Positions 1-6,392 of a stretch of DNA of 10,576 bases are shown here, piece by piece; the first letter of the stretch is position 1; every line of letters begins with the position of its first letter. The notes beneath the pieces were generated by a model that did not search any database, was not told the origin of the DNA, and saw only the letters and a list, made by a program, of their open reading frames with translations. A program made the translations under genes and the position numbers. Where the stretch lies: contig URWK01000028.1 in the NCBI GenBank assembly GCA_900551505.1, positions 1-10,576 on the forward strand, written 5' to 3'. Source of the DNA: an uncultured Ruminococcus sp. (GTDB taxonomy: Bacteria; Bacillota; Clostridia; Oscillospirales; Ruminococcaceae).

Positions 1-63
1 ATTTCTTATCCAGTATATTGCGGAATATAATTACCGACACCAATACATCGGATTTTCTGTTTG

Positions 64-98
64 GGGGCGCCCGCTGCACTAATGGCGCGTGGCGCCCC
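64..98. repeat. GC-rich perfect inverted repeat, possible interspersed palindromic element
   Basis: GGGGCGCC at 64-71 is the exact reverse complement of GGCGCCCC at 91-98. The 19-nt loop holds a further CGC/GCG complement and GGCGCG. The block is almost pure G+C in an otherwise AT-rich intergenic stretch, so it stands out in composition. No T-run follows on either strand, so it does not look like an intrinsic terminator. It could be a dispersed palindromic repeat, a decayed mobile-element end, or the 3' end of an upstream coding frame: positions 2-82 are open in one frame and end in TAA. The inverted repeat is seen directly; calling it a repeat element is inference. Confidence 0.4.
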
Positions 99-147
99 GA
101 AATCTTAAAGGGCGGATAACCTCTTTTGGAATAGGGCAAAAAAAATA

Positions 148-176
148 TTGACTTTTGAATTTAATTCAGATATGAT
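148..176 (+). promoter_or_regulatory. Sigma-A-type promoter for the deaminase-LRR pair
   Basis: The -35 box TTGACT (148-153) and -10 box TATGAT (171-176) are separated by exactly 17 nt. The surrounding DNA is AT-rich, as is usual for a Firmicute promoter. Transcription would start near 183, giving a leader of about 30 nt before the SD GGAG (200-203) and the ATG at 212. Confidence 0.7.
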
Positions 177-211
177 AATCTTATAAAAATAAAAAGAACG
201 GAGAAAAAATT

Positions 212-634
212 ATGTCAGAAAATATATGGGACATACTTTATGACAAGGCGAAAAGCGTTCAGAATCCAAGAGAAATATCACCTCTGATGACAGCAGGAGA
301 AGTTTCTGCTGCGATACTTACTAAAAAAGGCAATATTTATACGGGCGTTTGTATAGATACCGCTTCAACACTTGGTGTATGTGCGGAGAGAAACGCAATG
401 ATGAACATGATTACAAACGGCGAAACAGAAATAGACAAAGTAGTTGCGATTCTTCCTGACGGAAGTGTCGGTTCACCTTGCGGAGCGTGCAGGGAATTCA
501 TGATGCAGTTGAGCAGGGACAGAAAGGATATTGAAATTCTGCTTGACCTCGAAACCGGAAAGACAATAACCCTCGGGGAACTCATGCCTGACTGGTGGGG
601 GAAAAGATACTTTGATGAACAGGAGAAAAAATAA
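212..634 (+). CDS. Cytidine deaminase family protein (zinc-dependent nucleoside-type deaminase)
   Basis: This 140-residue protein has the size and zinc signature of the small tetrameric cytidine deaminase / blasticidin-S deaminase family. CAER at 57-60 supplies one Cys ligand and the catalytic Glu59, and PCGACR at 89-94 supplies Cys90 and Cys93. The expected activity is hydrolytic deamination of a cytosine-type nucleoside in the cytosol, releasing ammonia, as in pyrimidine salvage. The C-terminal TLGELMPDWWG takes the place of the usual ELLP-x-x-F segment of housekeeping Cdd, and the active-site Cys lies in GVCAERNA, so substrate choice may differ from cytidine. The ATG has an SD (GGAG, 200-203) 8 nt upstream. 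The stop overlaps the next start as TAATG, which implies translational coupling to the LRR gene. The family call is firm; the substrate is not. Confidence 0.85.
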   Translation: MSENIWDILYDKAKSVQNPREISPLMTAGEVSAAILTKKGNIYTGVCIDTASTLGVCAERNAMMNMITNGETEIDKVVAILPDGSVGSPCGACREFMMQLSRDRKDIEILLDLETGKTITLGELMPDWWGKRYFDEQEKK

Positions 635-1596
635 TGACAGATTTTAAAATCGAAACTGTGTTGACATCATACACCGGAAATGATGAAATAGTTAAAATCC
701 CGAGAGGGATTACCATGATAAACAATAACTGTTTCTCTGACCGTCAGAACACCGGCATACCGATTAAGAAAATCATAGTGCCGGAAGGTGTAACCAAAAT
801 AAAAATGGGTGCATTTTATTTCTGCGGAAACCTTAAAGAAGTTATTTTGCCGTCTACGCTTATTGATATTTCCGCAAATGCTTTTACGGGTTGCAGAAGC
901 CTTGAAAATATTCAGGTCAGCGAAAAAAACCCTTTATATGCATCAAGGGACGGCATATTGTATAGAAAAAATTCAAATAATCCGTACAACGAAATAGAAA
1001 TTTATCCGAGCGGAAAACCTGAAAAAACTTTTGAAATCCCCGAAGATGTAAAAGAAATTTCGATGGTAGCTTTTGATAATTTCTGCAATGTTATTGAGAG
1101 AATAATAATCAATGACACTTTCGGCGATGAAAGTGAAAATGCGTTCGGGAGTATGAGAAATCTTAAAATTGTAACCTTAAAAAAAGACAATCAGGAGATT
1201 GATATATACATTGACAACTACAAACTGACCGGTGAATTGCCGGACATGATGAGAGCTTATAAGTACAGAAACCGCAATACACAAACTCTTATGAACCGTT
1301 TTGCAGATATTTCCTATAAGCAGGTGAAAATTCCGTTTGCCCTCTTTATGCTTTTCGCATACGGACACGATGAATTTCTGCCTTACATAAAGCGAAGCAT
1401 TAAAAACGTTGTGAAATATCTTGCCGACCACAATGAAATGGCATTGCTGGAACGTGTGCTTGAACTCGGATTTGTCACGAAGAAGAACATTGACGAACTG
1501 ATTGACTATGTCAACCAAAATCAGAATATCGAGGTTCAGGCGATACTTATGAATTACAAAAACGAAAATTTCGGCTACAATTCACTTAAATTATAA
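634..1596 (+). CDS. Cytoplasmic BspA-like leucine-rich repeat protein with helical C-terminal domain
   Basis: This is a 320-residue protein. Residues about 15-185 hold LRR_5 (BspA/TpLRR-type) repeats, visible as IPRGITMINNNCFSD, VPEGVTKIKMGAFYFCGNLKEV and LPSTLIDISANAFTGCRSLENI when read in short pieces, followed by a DGILYRK island common between such repeats. Residues about 195-310 are predicted mostly helical; segments such as KYLADHNEMALLERVLELGFVT resemble ankyrin-like helix pairs. There is no signal peptide, membrane segment or sorting motif, so unlike secreted BspA proteins it is probably intracellular. LRR domains of this type bind protein partners, but no partner can be named. The ATG shares its A with the deaminase stop codon, and an AGGAG SD (621-625) lies 8 nt upstream inside that gene, so the two are co-translated. 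Specific function is unknown. Confidence 0.8.
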   Translation: MTDFKIETVLTSYTGNDEIVKIPRGITMINNNCFSDRQNTGIPIKKIIVPEGVTKIKMGAFYFCGNLKEVILPSTLIDISANAFTGCRSLENIQVSEKNPLYASRDGILYRKNSNNPYNEIEIYPSGKPEKTFEIPEDVKEISMVAFDNFCNVIERIIINDTFGDESENAFGSMRNLKIVTLKKDNQEIDIYIDNYKLTGELPDMMRAYKYRNRNTQTLMNRFADISYKQVKIPFALFMLFAYGHDEFLPYIKRSIKNVVKYLADHNEMALLERVLELGFVTKKNIDELIDYVNQNQNIEVQAILMNYKNENFGYNSLKL

Positions 1597-1646
1597 GCTT
1601 TCAGCCAATGTATTAAAAAAATTCTGTAAATTTTGAGCCTAATCAC

Positions 1647-1675
1647 TTGACAAATTATATTCTTATGTGTATACT
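1647..1675 (+). promoter_or_regulatory. Strong sigma-A-type promoter of the rpsL-rpsG-fusA operon
   Basis: A perfect -35 box TTGACA (1647-1652), a 17-nt spacer and TATACT (1670-1675) sit in the gap after the LRR gene. The predicted start near 1682 leaves a leader of about 74 nt before rpsL. A strong promoter fits a ribosomal protein operon. Upstream, between the LRR stop and this promoter, I see only a weak A/T-only stem (AAAATT...AATTTT), not a convincing terminator. Confidence 0.85.
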
Positions 1676-1692
1676 TAAAAAGTACGCTGTGG

Positions 1693-1749
1693 TTTTCTGA
1701 AAGGTAAACTCAGCTTTACTAAAAAAATTAAATTTTTCAGAAAAGGAGG
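1693..1749 (+). promoter_or_regulatory. rpsL leader stem-loop abutting the Shine-Dalgarno
   Basis: TTTTCTGAAA (1693-1702) is the exact reverse complement of TTTCAGAAAA (1735-1744). Nested inside is GTAAA (1704-1708) / TTTAC (1715-1719) with a 6-nt loop. The SD AAAGGAGG (1742-1749) begins inside the 3' arm, so the fold would partly cover the ribosome binding site 6 nt before the rpsL ATG. That geometry would allow translational control of S12 and the downstream genes. The pairing is seen directly; the control role is inference. Confidence 0.5.
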
Positions 1750-1755
1750 AGAAAT

Positions 1756-2184
1756 ATGCCTACATTTAACCAGTTGGTTCGTAAGGGCAGAGATGTTCTC
1801 GAAGTTAAATCAACAGCCCCGGCTCTCCAGAAGGGATACAATTCCAAGAAGAAGGTTGCTATCGACCAGAGTTCACCGCAGAAGCGTGGTGTTTGTACAG
1901 CAGTAAGAACTTCTACACCTAAGAAGCCTAACTCAGCTATGAGAAAGATTGCCAGAGTTAAGCTCACAAACGGTACTGAAGTAACAGCTTATATCCCGGG
2001 TATCGGTCATAACCTTCAGGAACACTCAGTAGTTCTTATCAGAGGCGGACGTGTTAAGGACCTTCCGGGTGTGCGTTACCACATCATCAGAGGTACTCTT
2101 GACGCTCAGGGTGTTGCTAAGAGAATGCAGGCCCGTTCAAAGTACGGTGCTAAGAAACCAAAGGCAGGAGCAGCCAAGAAGTAA
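1756..2184 (+). CDS. rpsL: 30S ribosomal protein S12
   Basis: S12 sits at the decoding centre of the 30S subunit and contributes to tRNA selection accuracy. The 142-residue protein opens with MPTFNQLVRKGR, the family signature. It carries the extra N-terminal segment (about residues 26-40) that makes Firmicute S12 longer than the 124-residue Escherichia coli form. TPKKPNSA (54-61) and GGRVKDLPGV (97-106) are the two decoding loops; the lysines equivalent to E. coli K43 (K57) and K88 (K101) are the wild-type residues tied to streptomycin sensitivity, and D102 is the usual beta-methylthiolation site. The Lys/Ala-rich tail is normal. The SD AAAGGAGG lies 6 nt from the ATG. It heads rpsL-rpsG-fusA-tuf, the classic str order. 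rpoB/rpoC are not immediately upstream as they are in many Firmicutes. Confidence 0.98.
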   Translation: MPTFNQLVRKGRDVLEVKSTAPALQKGYNSKKKVAIDQSSPQKRGVCTAVRTSTPKKPNSAMRKIARVKLTNGTEVTAYIPGIGHNLQEHSVVLIRGGRVKDLPGVRYHIIRGTLDAQGVAKRMQARSKYGAKKPKAGAAKK

Positions 2185-2246
2185 TTTTCTTTAAGCTCAA
2201 TTCATTTTTAAAATAGGATTATTCAGCTTCACACAGATAAAAATAT

Positions 2247-2318
2247 GTGGAGATTTCATATAGATGAAATTCCTCTGCACGGTCTGAACGGGCTTTTTAC
2301 CGTGGTTTAAGCGGTAAA
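2247..2318 (+). promoter_or_regulatory. Structured rpsL-rpsG intercistronic region (two hairpins)
   Basis: The 180-nt spacer between rpsL and rpsG carries two stem-loops. ATTTCAT (2253-2259) / ATGAAAT (2264-2270) has a 4-nt loop and can be extended through bulges by GAG/CTC and GTG/CAC. TTTACCG (2296-2302) / CGGTAAA (2312-2318) has a 9-nt loop. Neither is followed by a T-run, so they are not terminators. In E. coli, S7 represses its own operon by binding the rpsL-rpsG spacer mRNA, so a similar S7 site here is plausible. The hairpins are seen directly; S7 binding is inference. Confidence 0.45.
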
Positions 2319-2349
2319 TGAACGAGTACCTATGAATTCACTTAATATG

Positions 2350-2356
2350 AAGGAGG
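2350..2356 (+). promoter_or_regulatory. Shine-Dalgarno fixing the rpsG start
   Basis: AAGGAGG lies 8 nt before the ATG at 2365. An in-frame ATG at 2332 would put this SD inside the coding region and add 11 residues before the conserved MPRRG start, so 2365 is the better start. Confidence 0.85.
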
Positions 2357-2364
2357 GAAGCGAA

Positions 2365-2835
2365 ATGCCAAGAAGAGGTAATATCGCAAAACGTGACGTA
2401 CTGGCTGACCCGATTTATAATTCCGAACTCGTATCACGTCTTATCAATAACGTAATGCTTGACGGAAAGAAGGGTGTTGCCCAGAAAATCGTTTATGACG
2501 CATTCAATATAGTTGCAGAAAAGACAGGAAAAGATGCTCTCGAAGTCTTTGAACAGGCTATGGAAAACGTAATGCCGGTTCTCGAAGTTAAGGCTCGCAG
2601 AATGGGTGGTGCAACATATCAGGTACCTATGGAAGTTCGTCCTGAAAGAAAGCAGACACTCGGTCTCAGATGGATTACAAAGTATGCAAGACTCAGAAAC
2701 GAAAAGACTATGAAGGAAAGACTTGCCGGTGAAATCCTTGACGCAGTGAACAGCACAGGCGGTGCATTCAAGAAGCGTGAAGATACTCACAAGATGGCCG
2801 ACGCAAACAAGGCATTTGCACATTACCGCTGGTAA
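2365..2835 (+). CDS. rpsG: 30S ribosomal protein S7
   Basis: S7 is a primary 16S rRNA binder that nucleates assembly of the 30S head and lines the E-site and mRNA exit path. The 156-residue length and the MPRRG start match the family exactly. Typical segments are LVSRLINNVMLDGKKGVAQ (about residues 23-41), the ARRMGGATYQVPMEV block (about 78-92) that forms the rRNA-binding and beta-hairpin region, and the C-terminal HKMADANKAFAHYRW. The start was chosen from the SD at 2350-2356 and from family length. The gene follows rpsL after a structured 180-nt spacer and precedes fusA by 36 nt with no terminator, consistent with one transcript. S7 is often the autoregulator of this operon in other bacteria. 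Confidence 0.98.
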   Translation: MPRRGNIAKRDVLADPIYNSELVSRLINNVMLDGKKGVAQKIVYDAFNIVAEKTGKDALEVFEQAMENVMPVLEVKARRMGGATYQVPMEVRPERKQTLGLRWITKYARLRNEKTMKERLAGEILDAVNSTGGAFKKREDTHKMADANKAFAHYRW

Positions 2836-2871
2836 TCTGCCGATACCTGATGTTAAAAAAGGAGAACTTTT

Positions 2872-4953
2872 ATGGCTAGAGACTGCACACTCGAAAAAAC
2901 AAGAAATATTGGTATCATGGCTCACATTGACGCCGGTAAGACCACCACTACAGAACGTATCCTTTTCTATACAGGTGTAAGCTACAAGATGGGCGAAACA
3001 CACGAAGGTGCTTCAGTAATGGACTGGATGGAGCAGGAACAGGAAAGAGGTATCACAATTACTTCTGCTGCTACAACTGCTTACTGGAAAGGTCACAGAA
3101 TCAATATCATTGATACTCCTGGACACGTTGACTTCACTGTTGAAGTTGAACGTTCACTCAGAGTTCTTGATGGTTCCGTAACAGTCTTCTGTGCTAAGGG
3201 CGGTGTTGAACCACAGTCCGAAACAGTATGGAGACAGGCTGACAAGTACCATGTTCCAAGAATGGCTTATGTAAATAAAATGGACATCATGGGTGCAAAC
3301 TTCTACAGAGTTGTAGACATGATGAAGGACAGACTTAAATGTAATGCTGTTCCGATTCAGCTCCCTATCGGTGCTGAAGATACTTTCAAGGGTATCATTG
3401 ACCTTGTTGAAATGAAGGCATATGTATATTACGATGACCTCGGAAAAGACATCAGAGTTGAAGATATTCCTGCCGATATGCTCGAAGAAGCAGAAAAGTA
3501 TCATGCAGACATGGTTGAACACGTTGCTGAACAGGACGAAGAACTTATGATGAAGTACCTTGACGGTGAAGAACTCACCATTGATGAAATCAAGGCCTGC
3601 ATCAGAAAGTCAACTCTTGCAAACACAATGGTTCCTGTAGTTTGCGGTACTTCTTACAGAAACAAGGGCGTTCAGAAGCTCCTTGACGCTGTTATCGACT
3701 ATATGCCGTCACCGATTGACGTTCCGCACATCAAGGGTATCGACCCTGAAACAGGTGAAGAAGTTGAAAGACCTTCTTCAGATGATGAACCATTCTCATC
3801 ACTCGCATTCAAAATTGCTACAGACCCATTCGTTGGTAAGCTCTGCTTCTTCAGAGTATACTCAGGTTTCATTAACACAGGTTCAACTGTTCTTAATGCA
3901 ACAAAGGGTAAAAATGAAAGACTCGGACGTATCCTTCAGATGCACTCAAATCACAGAAAGGATATCGAAACAGTTTACGCAGGCGATATCGCTGCCGCAG
4001 TAGGTCTTAAGAATACAACAACAGGTGACACACTTTGTGACCCTAAACACCCTGTAATTCTTGAATCAATGGAATTCCCTGAACCTGTTATCCAGCTCGC
4101 TATCGAGCCTAAGACTAAGGCAGGTCAGGAAAAGATGGGTCTTGCACTCGCAAAACTCGCTGAAGAAGACCCGACATTCAAGACTTGGACAGACGAAGAA
4201 ACAGGTCAGACAATCATCGCAGGTATGGGCGAACTCCACCTCGATATTATCGTTGACAGACTTCTCCGTGAATTTAAGGTTGAAGCAAATGTAGGTGCTC
4301 CTCAGGTTTCTTACAAGGAAACTATCAAGGGTACTGCAGATGTTGACCACAAGTACAAGAGACAGTCCGGTGGTAGCGGTCAGTACGGTCACGTTAAAAT
4401 CAAGCTCGAACCTAACGAATCAGGTAAGGGTTACGAATTTATCAATGCCGTTGTTGGCGGTGCTATCCCGAAGGAATTTATTCCGGCTGTTGACAAGGGT
4501 ATTCAGGGTGCTATGAAGGCCGGTATCCTCGCAGGTTACCAGGTAGTTGACGTAAAGGTTACACTTTATGATGGTTCTTACCACGAAGTCGACTCTTCAG
4601 AAATGGCATTCCAGATTGCCGGTTCTATGGCTTTCAAGGAAGCTATGAGAAAGGCAGACCCGATTATCATGGAACCTATCATGAAAGTTGCTGTTACAAT
4701 TCCTGACGAATACACAGGTACAGTTATCGGAGACCTCAGCTCAAGACGTGGTCAGCTTCTCGGACAGGAAAACAGAAACGGTACTGTTCAGGTTGACGCT
4801 CTCGTTCCGCTTTCCGAAATGTTCGGTTACTCAAACTCCCTCCGTTCAAACACTCAGGGACGTGGACAGTATTCTATGGAACCACACAGCTACACAGAAG
4901 TTCCGAAGTCTATCTTTGAAAAGATTGTCAAGGACAGAAATAAGAACAACTAA
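2872..4953 (+). CDS. fusA: Translation elongation factor G
   Basis: EF-G is the GTPase that drives translocation of tRNA and mRNA on the ribosome and, with the recycling factor, helps split the subunits after termination. The 693-residue length is normal. The GTPase domain shows G1 AHIDAGKT (17-24), G2 RGITI (59-63), G3 DTPGH (81-85), G4 NKMD (135-138) and a G5 region CGTSYRNKGVQ near residue 260. Domains II-V follow, including a clear domain IV with GSGQYGHVKI and a domain V ending near SMEPHSYTEVP. The SD AAAGGAG (2858-2864) is 7 nt before the ATG. Codon choice is strongly biased (AAG for Lys, GAA for Glu), as expected for high expression. Domain IV looks intact, so this is the canonical factor, not a TetM-type ribosomal protection paralogue. 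Confidence 0.98.
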   Translation: MARDCTLEKTRNIGIMAHIDAGKTTTTERILFYTGVSYKMGETHEGASVMDWMEQEQERGITITSAATTAYWKGHRINIIDTPGHVDFTVEVERSLRVLDGSVTVFCAKGGVEPQSETVWRQADKYHVPRMAYVNKMDIMGANFYRVVDMMKDRLKCNAVPIQLPIGAEDTFKGIIDLVEMKAYVYYDDLGKDIRVEDIPADMLEEAEKYHADMVEHVAEQDEELMMKYLDGEELTIDEIKACIRKSTLANTMVPVVCGTSYRNKGVQKLLDAVIDYMPSPIDVPHIKGIDPETGEEVERPSSDDEPFSSLAFKIATDPFVGKLCFFRVYSGFINTGSTVLNATKGKNERLGRILQMHSNHRKDIETVYAGDIAAAVGLKNTTTGDTLCDPKHPVILESMEFPEPVIQLAIEPKTKAGQEKMGLALAKLAEEDPTFKTWTDEETGQTIIAGMGELHLDIIVDRLLREFKVEANVGAPQVSYKETIKGTADVDHKYKRQSGGSGQYGHVKIKLEPNESGKGYEFINAVVGGAIPKEFIPAVDKGIQGAMKAGILAGYQVVDVKVTLYDGSYHEVDSSEMAFQIAGSMAFKEAMRKADPIIMEPIMKVAVTIPDEYTGTVIGDLSSRRGQLLGQENRNGTVQVDALVPLSEMFGYSNSLRSNTQGRGQYSMEPHSYTEVPKSIFEKIVKDRNKNN

Positions 4954-4968
4954 TTTTAAATATAAGGC

Positions 4969-4992
4969 AGGAAACGGATATTTCTGTTTCCT
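4969..4992 (+). terminator. Hairpin after fusA, possible weak terminator or processing site
   Basis: AGGAAAC (4969-4975) pairs exactly with GTTTCCT (4986-4992) around a 10-nt loop, and GG/CC can add to the stem across one mismatch. The base is followed by CCCTCATATATATTTTATG, with the nearest solid T-run only about 20 nt away (5012-5017), so termination is probably partial. It separates fusA from the tuf promoter. Confidence 0.45.
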
Positions 4993-5028
4993 CCCTCATA
5001 TATATTTTATGTTTTTTGCGAAAAACAC

Positions 5029-5057
5029 TTGCATTTTATTTTGATTTCTGTTAAAAT
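5029..5057 (+). promoter_or_regulatory. Separate promoter for tuf with extended -10
   Basis: TTGCAT (5029-5034), a 17-nt spacer and TAAAAT (5052-5057), with TG at 5049-5050 forming a TGn extended -10. The start would fall near 5064, giving a leader of about 40 nt. This would let EF-Tu be made in excess over the rest of the operon. A second -10-like TATAAT occurs at 5072-5077 but lacks a well-spaced -35 box. Confidence 0.7.
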
Positions 5058-5103
5058 AAATGTACTGTAATTATAATCCGATTATCACAAGGAGGTAATT
5101 CCA

Positions 5104-6303
5104 ATGGCAAAGGCTAAATTTGAAAGAACAAAACCACACGTAAACATTGGTACTATCGGTCACGTTGACCACGGTAAGACTACTCTTACTGCTGCTATTA
5201 CAAAGACACTCGCTCTCAAGGGTCAGGCTCAGTACGAAGCATATGATATGATTGACAAGGCTCCTGAAGAAAGAGAACGTGGTATCACAATCAACACAGC
5301 TCACGTTGAATATGAAACAGACAAGCGTCACTACGCACACGTTGACTGCCCAGGACACGCTGACTATGTTAAGAACATGATTACAGGTGCTGCTCAGATG
5401 GACGGTGCTATCCTCGTTGTTGCTTCAACAGACGGCCCTATGGCTCAGACAAAAGAACACCTTCTTCTTGCTCGTCAGGTAGGCGTTCCTTACATTGTTG
5501 TATTCATGAACAAGACTGACCTTGTTGATGACCCAGAACTTCTCGACCTCGTTGAAATGGATATCCGTGAAACACTTGACAAGTATGAATTCCCTGGCGA
5601 TGACACACCAATCATCAAGGGTTCAGCTTACCAGGCTCTTATGGCTCCAGACGATATCAATGACCCAGCTTACAAGCCGATTCTTGAACTTATGGATGCT
5701 GTTGACGAATATATCCCAACACCTGACAGAAAAGCAGACCTTCCATTCCTTATGCCTATCGAAGATACTATGACAATTTCTGGTCGTGGTACTGTTGTTA
5801 CAGGTAGAGTTGAAAGAGGTCAGCTCAAGGTTGGTGACACTGTTGAAATCGTTGGTCTTAAGGAAGAAAAGATGAACACAGTTGTTACCGGTATCGAAAT
5901 GTTCAGAAAGACTCTTGACTACGCTGAAGCAGGCGACAACATCGGTGCTCTCCTCCGTGGTGTTACAAGAGACCAGGTTGAAAGAGGACAGGTTCTCTGC
6001 AAGCCGGGTTCAATCCACCCACACACAAAATTCAAGGGTCAGGTTTACGTTCTTAAGAAGGAAGAAGGCGGTCGTCACACACCATTCTTCAACAACTACA
6101 GACCACAGTTCTACTTCAGAACAACAGACGTTACAGGTATCATCTCACTCCCAGCAGACAAGGAAATGTGTATGCCTGGCGATAACGTAACAATGGACGT
6201 TGAACTTATCACTCCAATCGCTATCGAAGAAGGACTTCGTTTCGCTATTCGTGAAGGTGGTAGAACAGTAGGTTCAGGCGTAGTTACAGCTATCAACGAA
6301 TAA
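5104..6303 (+). CDS. tuf: Translation elongation factor Tu
   Basis: EF-Tu is the GTPase that carries aminoacyl-tRNA to the ribosomal A site. The 399-residue protein shows G1 GHVDHGKT (19-26), G2 RGITI (59-63), G3 DCPGH (81-85), G4 NKTD (136-139) and a GSAY G5 segment (about 173-176). The two beta-barrel domains follow (FLMPIEDTMTISGRGTVVTG onwards, then the domain III block ending in VGSGVVTAINE). The SD AAGGAGGT (5089-5096) is 7 nt upstream. Codon bias is extreme (AAG Lys, GTT/GTA Val, few rare codons), typical of the most abundant cell protein. It has its own promoter and a strong terminator, but also lies downstream of fusA in the str order. Only one tuf copy is visible here; a second copy elsewhere cannot be ruled out. 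Confidence 0.98.
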   Translation: MAKAKFERTKPHVNIGTIGHVDHGKTTLTAAITKTLALKGQAQYEAYDMIDKAPEERERGITINTAHVEYETDKRHYAHVDCPGHADYVKNMITGAAQMDGAILVVASTDGPMAQTKEHLLLARQVGVPYIVVFMNKTDLVDDPELLDLVEMDIRETLDKYEFPGDDTPIIKGSAYQALMAPDDINDPAYKPILELMDAVDEYIPTPDRKADLPFLMPIEDTMTISGRGTVVTGRVERGQLKVGDTVEIVGLKEEKMNTVVTGIEMFRKTLDYAEAGDNIGALLRGVTRDQVERGQVLCKPGSIHPHTKFKGQVYVLKKEEGGRHTPFFNNYRPQFYFRTTDVTGIISLPADKEMCMPGDNVTMDVELITPIAIEEGLRFAIREGGRTVGSGVVTAINE

Positions 6304-6338
6304 TTTTCACTCAAACTCGTTTTGAATTGATATCTAAC

Positions 6339-6373
6339 AAGACCGTTTGTCCTTCGGGATAGACGGTCTTTTT
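6339..6373 (+). terminator. Strong rho-independent terminator of tuf (UUCG tetraloop)
   Basis: A 14-bp stem pairs 6339-6352 with 6357-6370 (two G-U pairs) around a TTCG loop closed by C-G, the unusually stable cUUCGg tetraloop. The 3' arm ends in CTT and runs into TTT, giving a five-T tract. It should end most tuf transcripts. The coaX SD starts 7 nt past the stem. Confidence 0.92.
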
Positions 6374-6377
6374 GTTC

Positions 6378-6385
6378 AAGGAGGT
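6378..6385 (+). promoter_or_regulatory. Shine-Dalgarno fixing the coaX start
   Basis: AAGGAGGT lies 7 nt before the ATG at 6393. It rules out an in-frame TTG at 6372, which would place the SD inside the gene and start within the tuf terminator tail. Confidence 0.9.
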
Positions 6386-6392
6386 TCATAAA

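Noticed and set aside
2..82. Open frame ending in TAA at 80-82, possible 3' end of an upstream gene
   Set aside because: Another + frame (to about 119) and one - frame are open over the same stretch, and none shows a family motif, so the coding frame cannot be chosen. No support beyond openness.
2332..2364. Longer S7 start at ATG 2332
   Set aside because: It would place the strong SD (2350-2356) inside the gene and add 11 residues before the conserved MPRRG start.
2434..3522. Long open frames on the - strand across rpsG and fusA
   Set aside because: They are antisense to strongly conserved genes, lack SD sites and family features, and reflect the codon bias of the real genes.
2872..4953. 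EF-G as a ribosomal-protection resistance protein or a second EF-G paralogue
   Set aside because: It sits in the str operon, has the canonical G motifs and a normal domain IV, and shows high-expression codon use.
6372..6392. TTG start for coaX at 6372
   Set aside because: It begins in the tuf terminator tail and contains the coaX SD; the ATG at 6393 has ideal SD spacing and gives the family's normal length.
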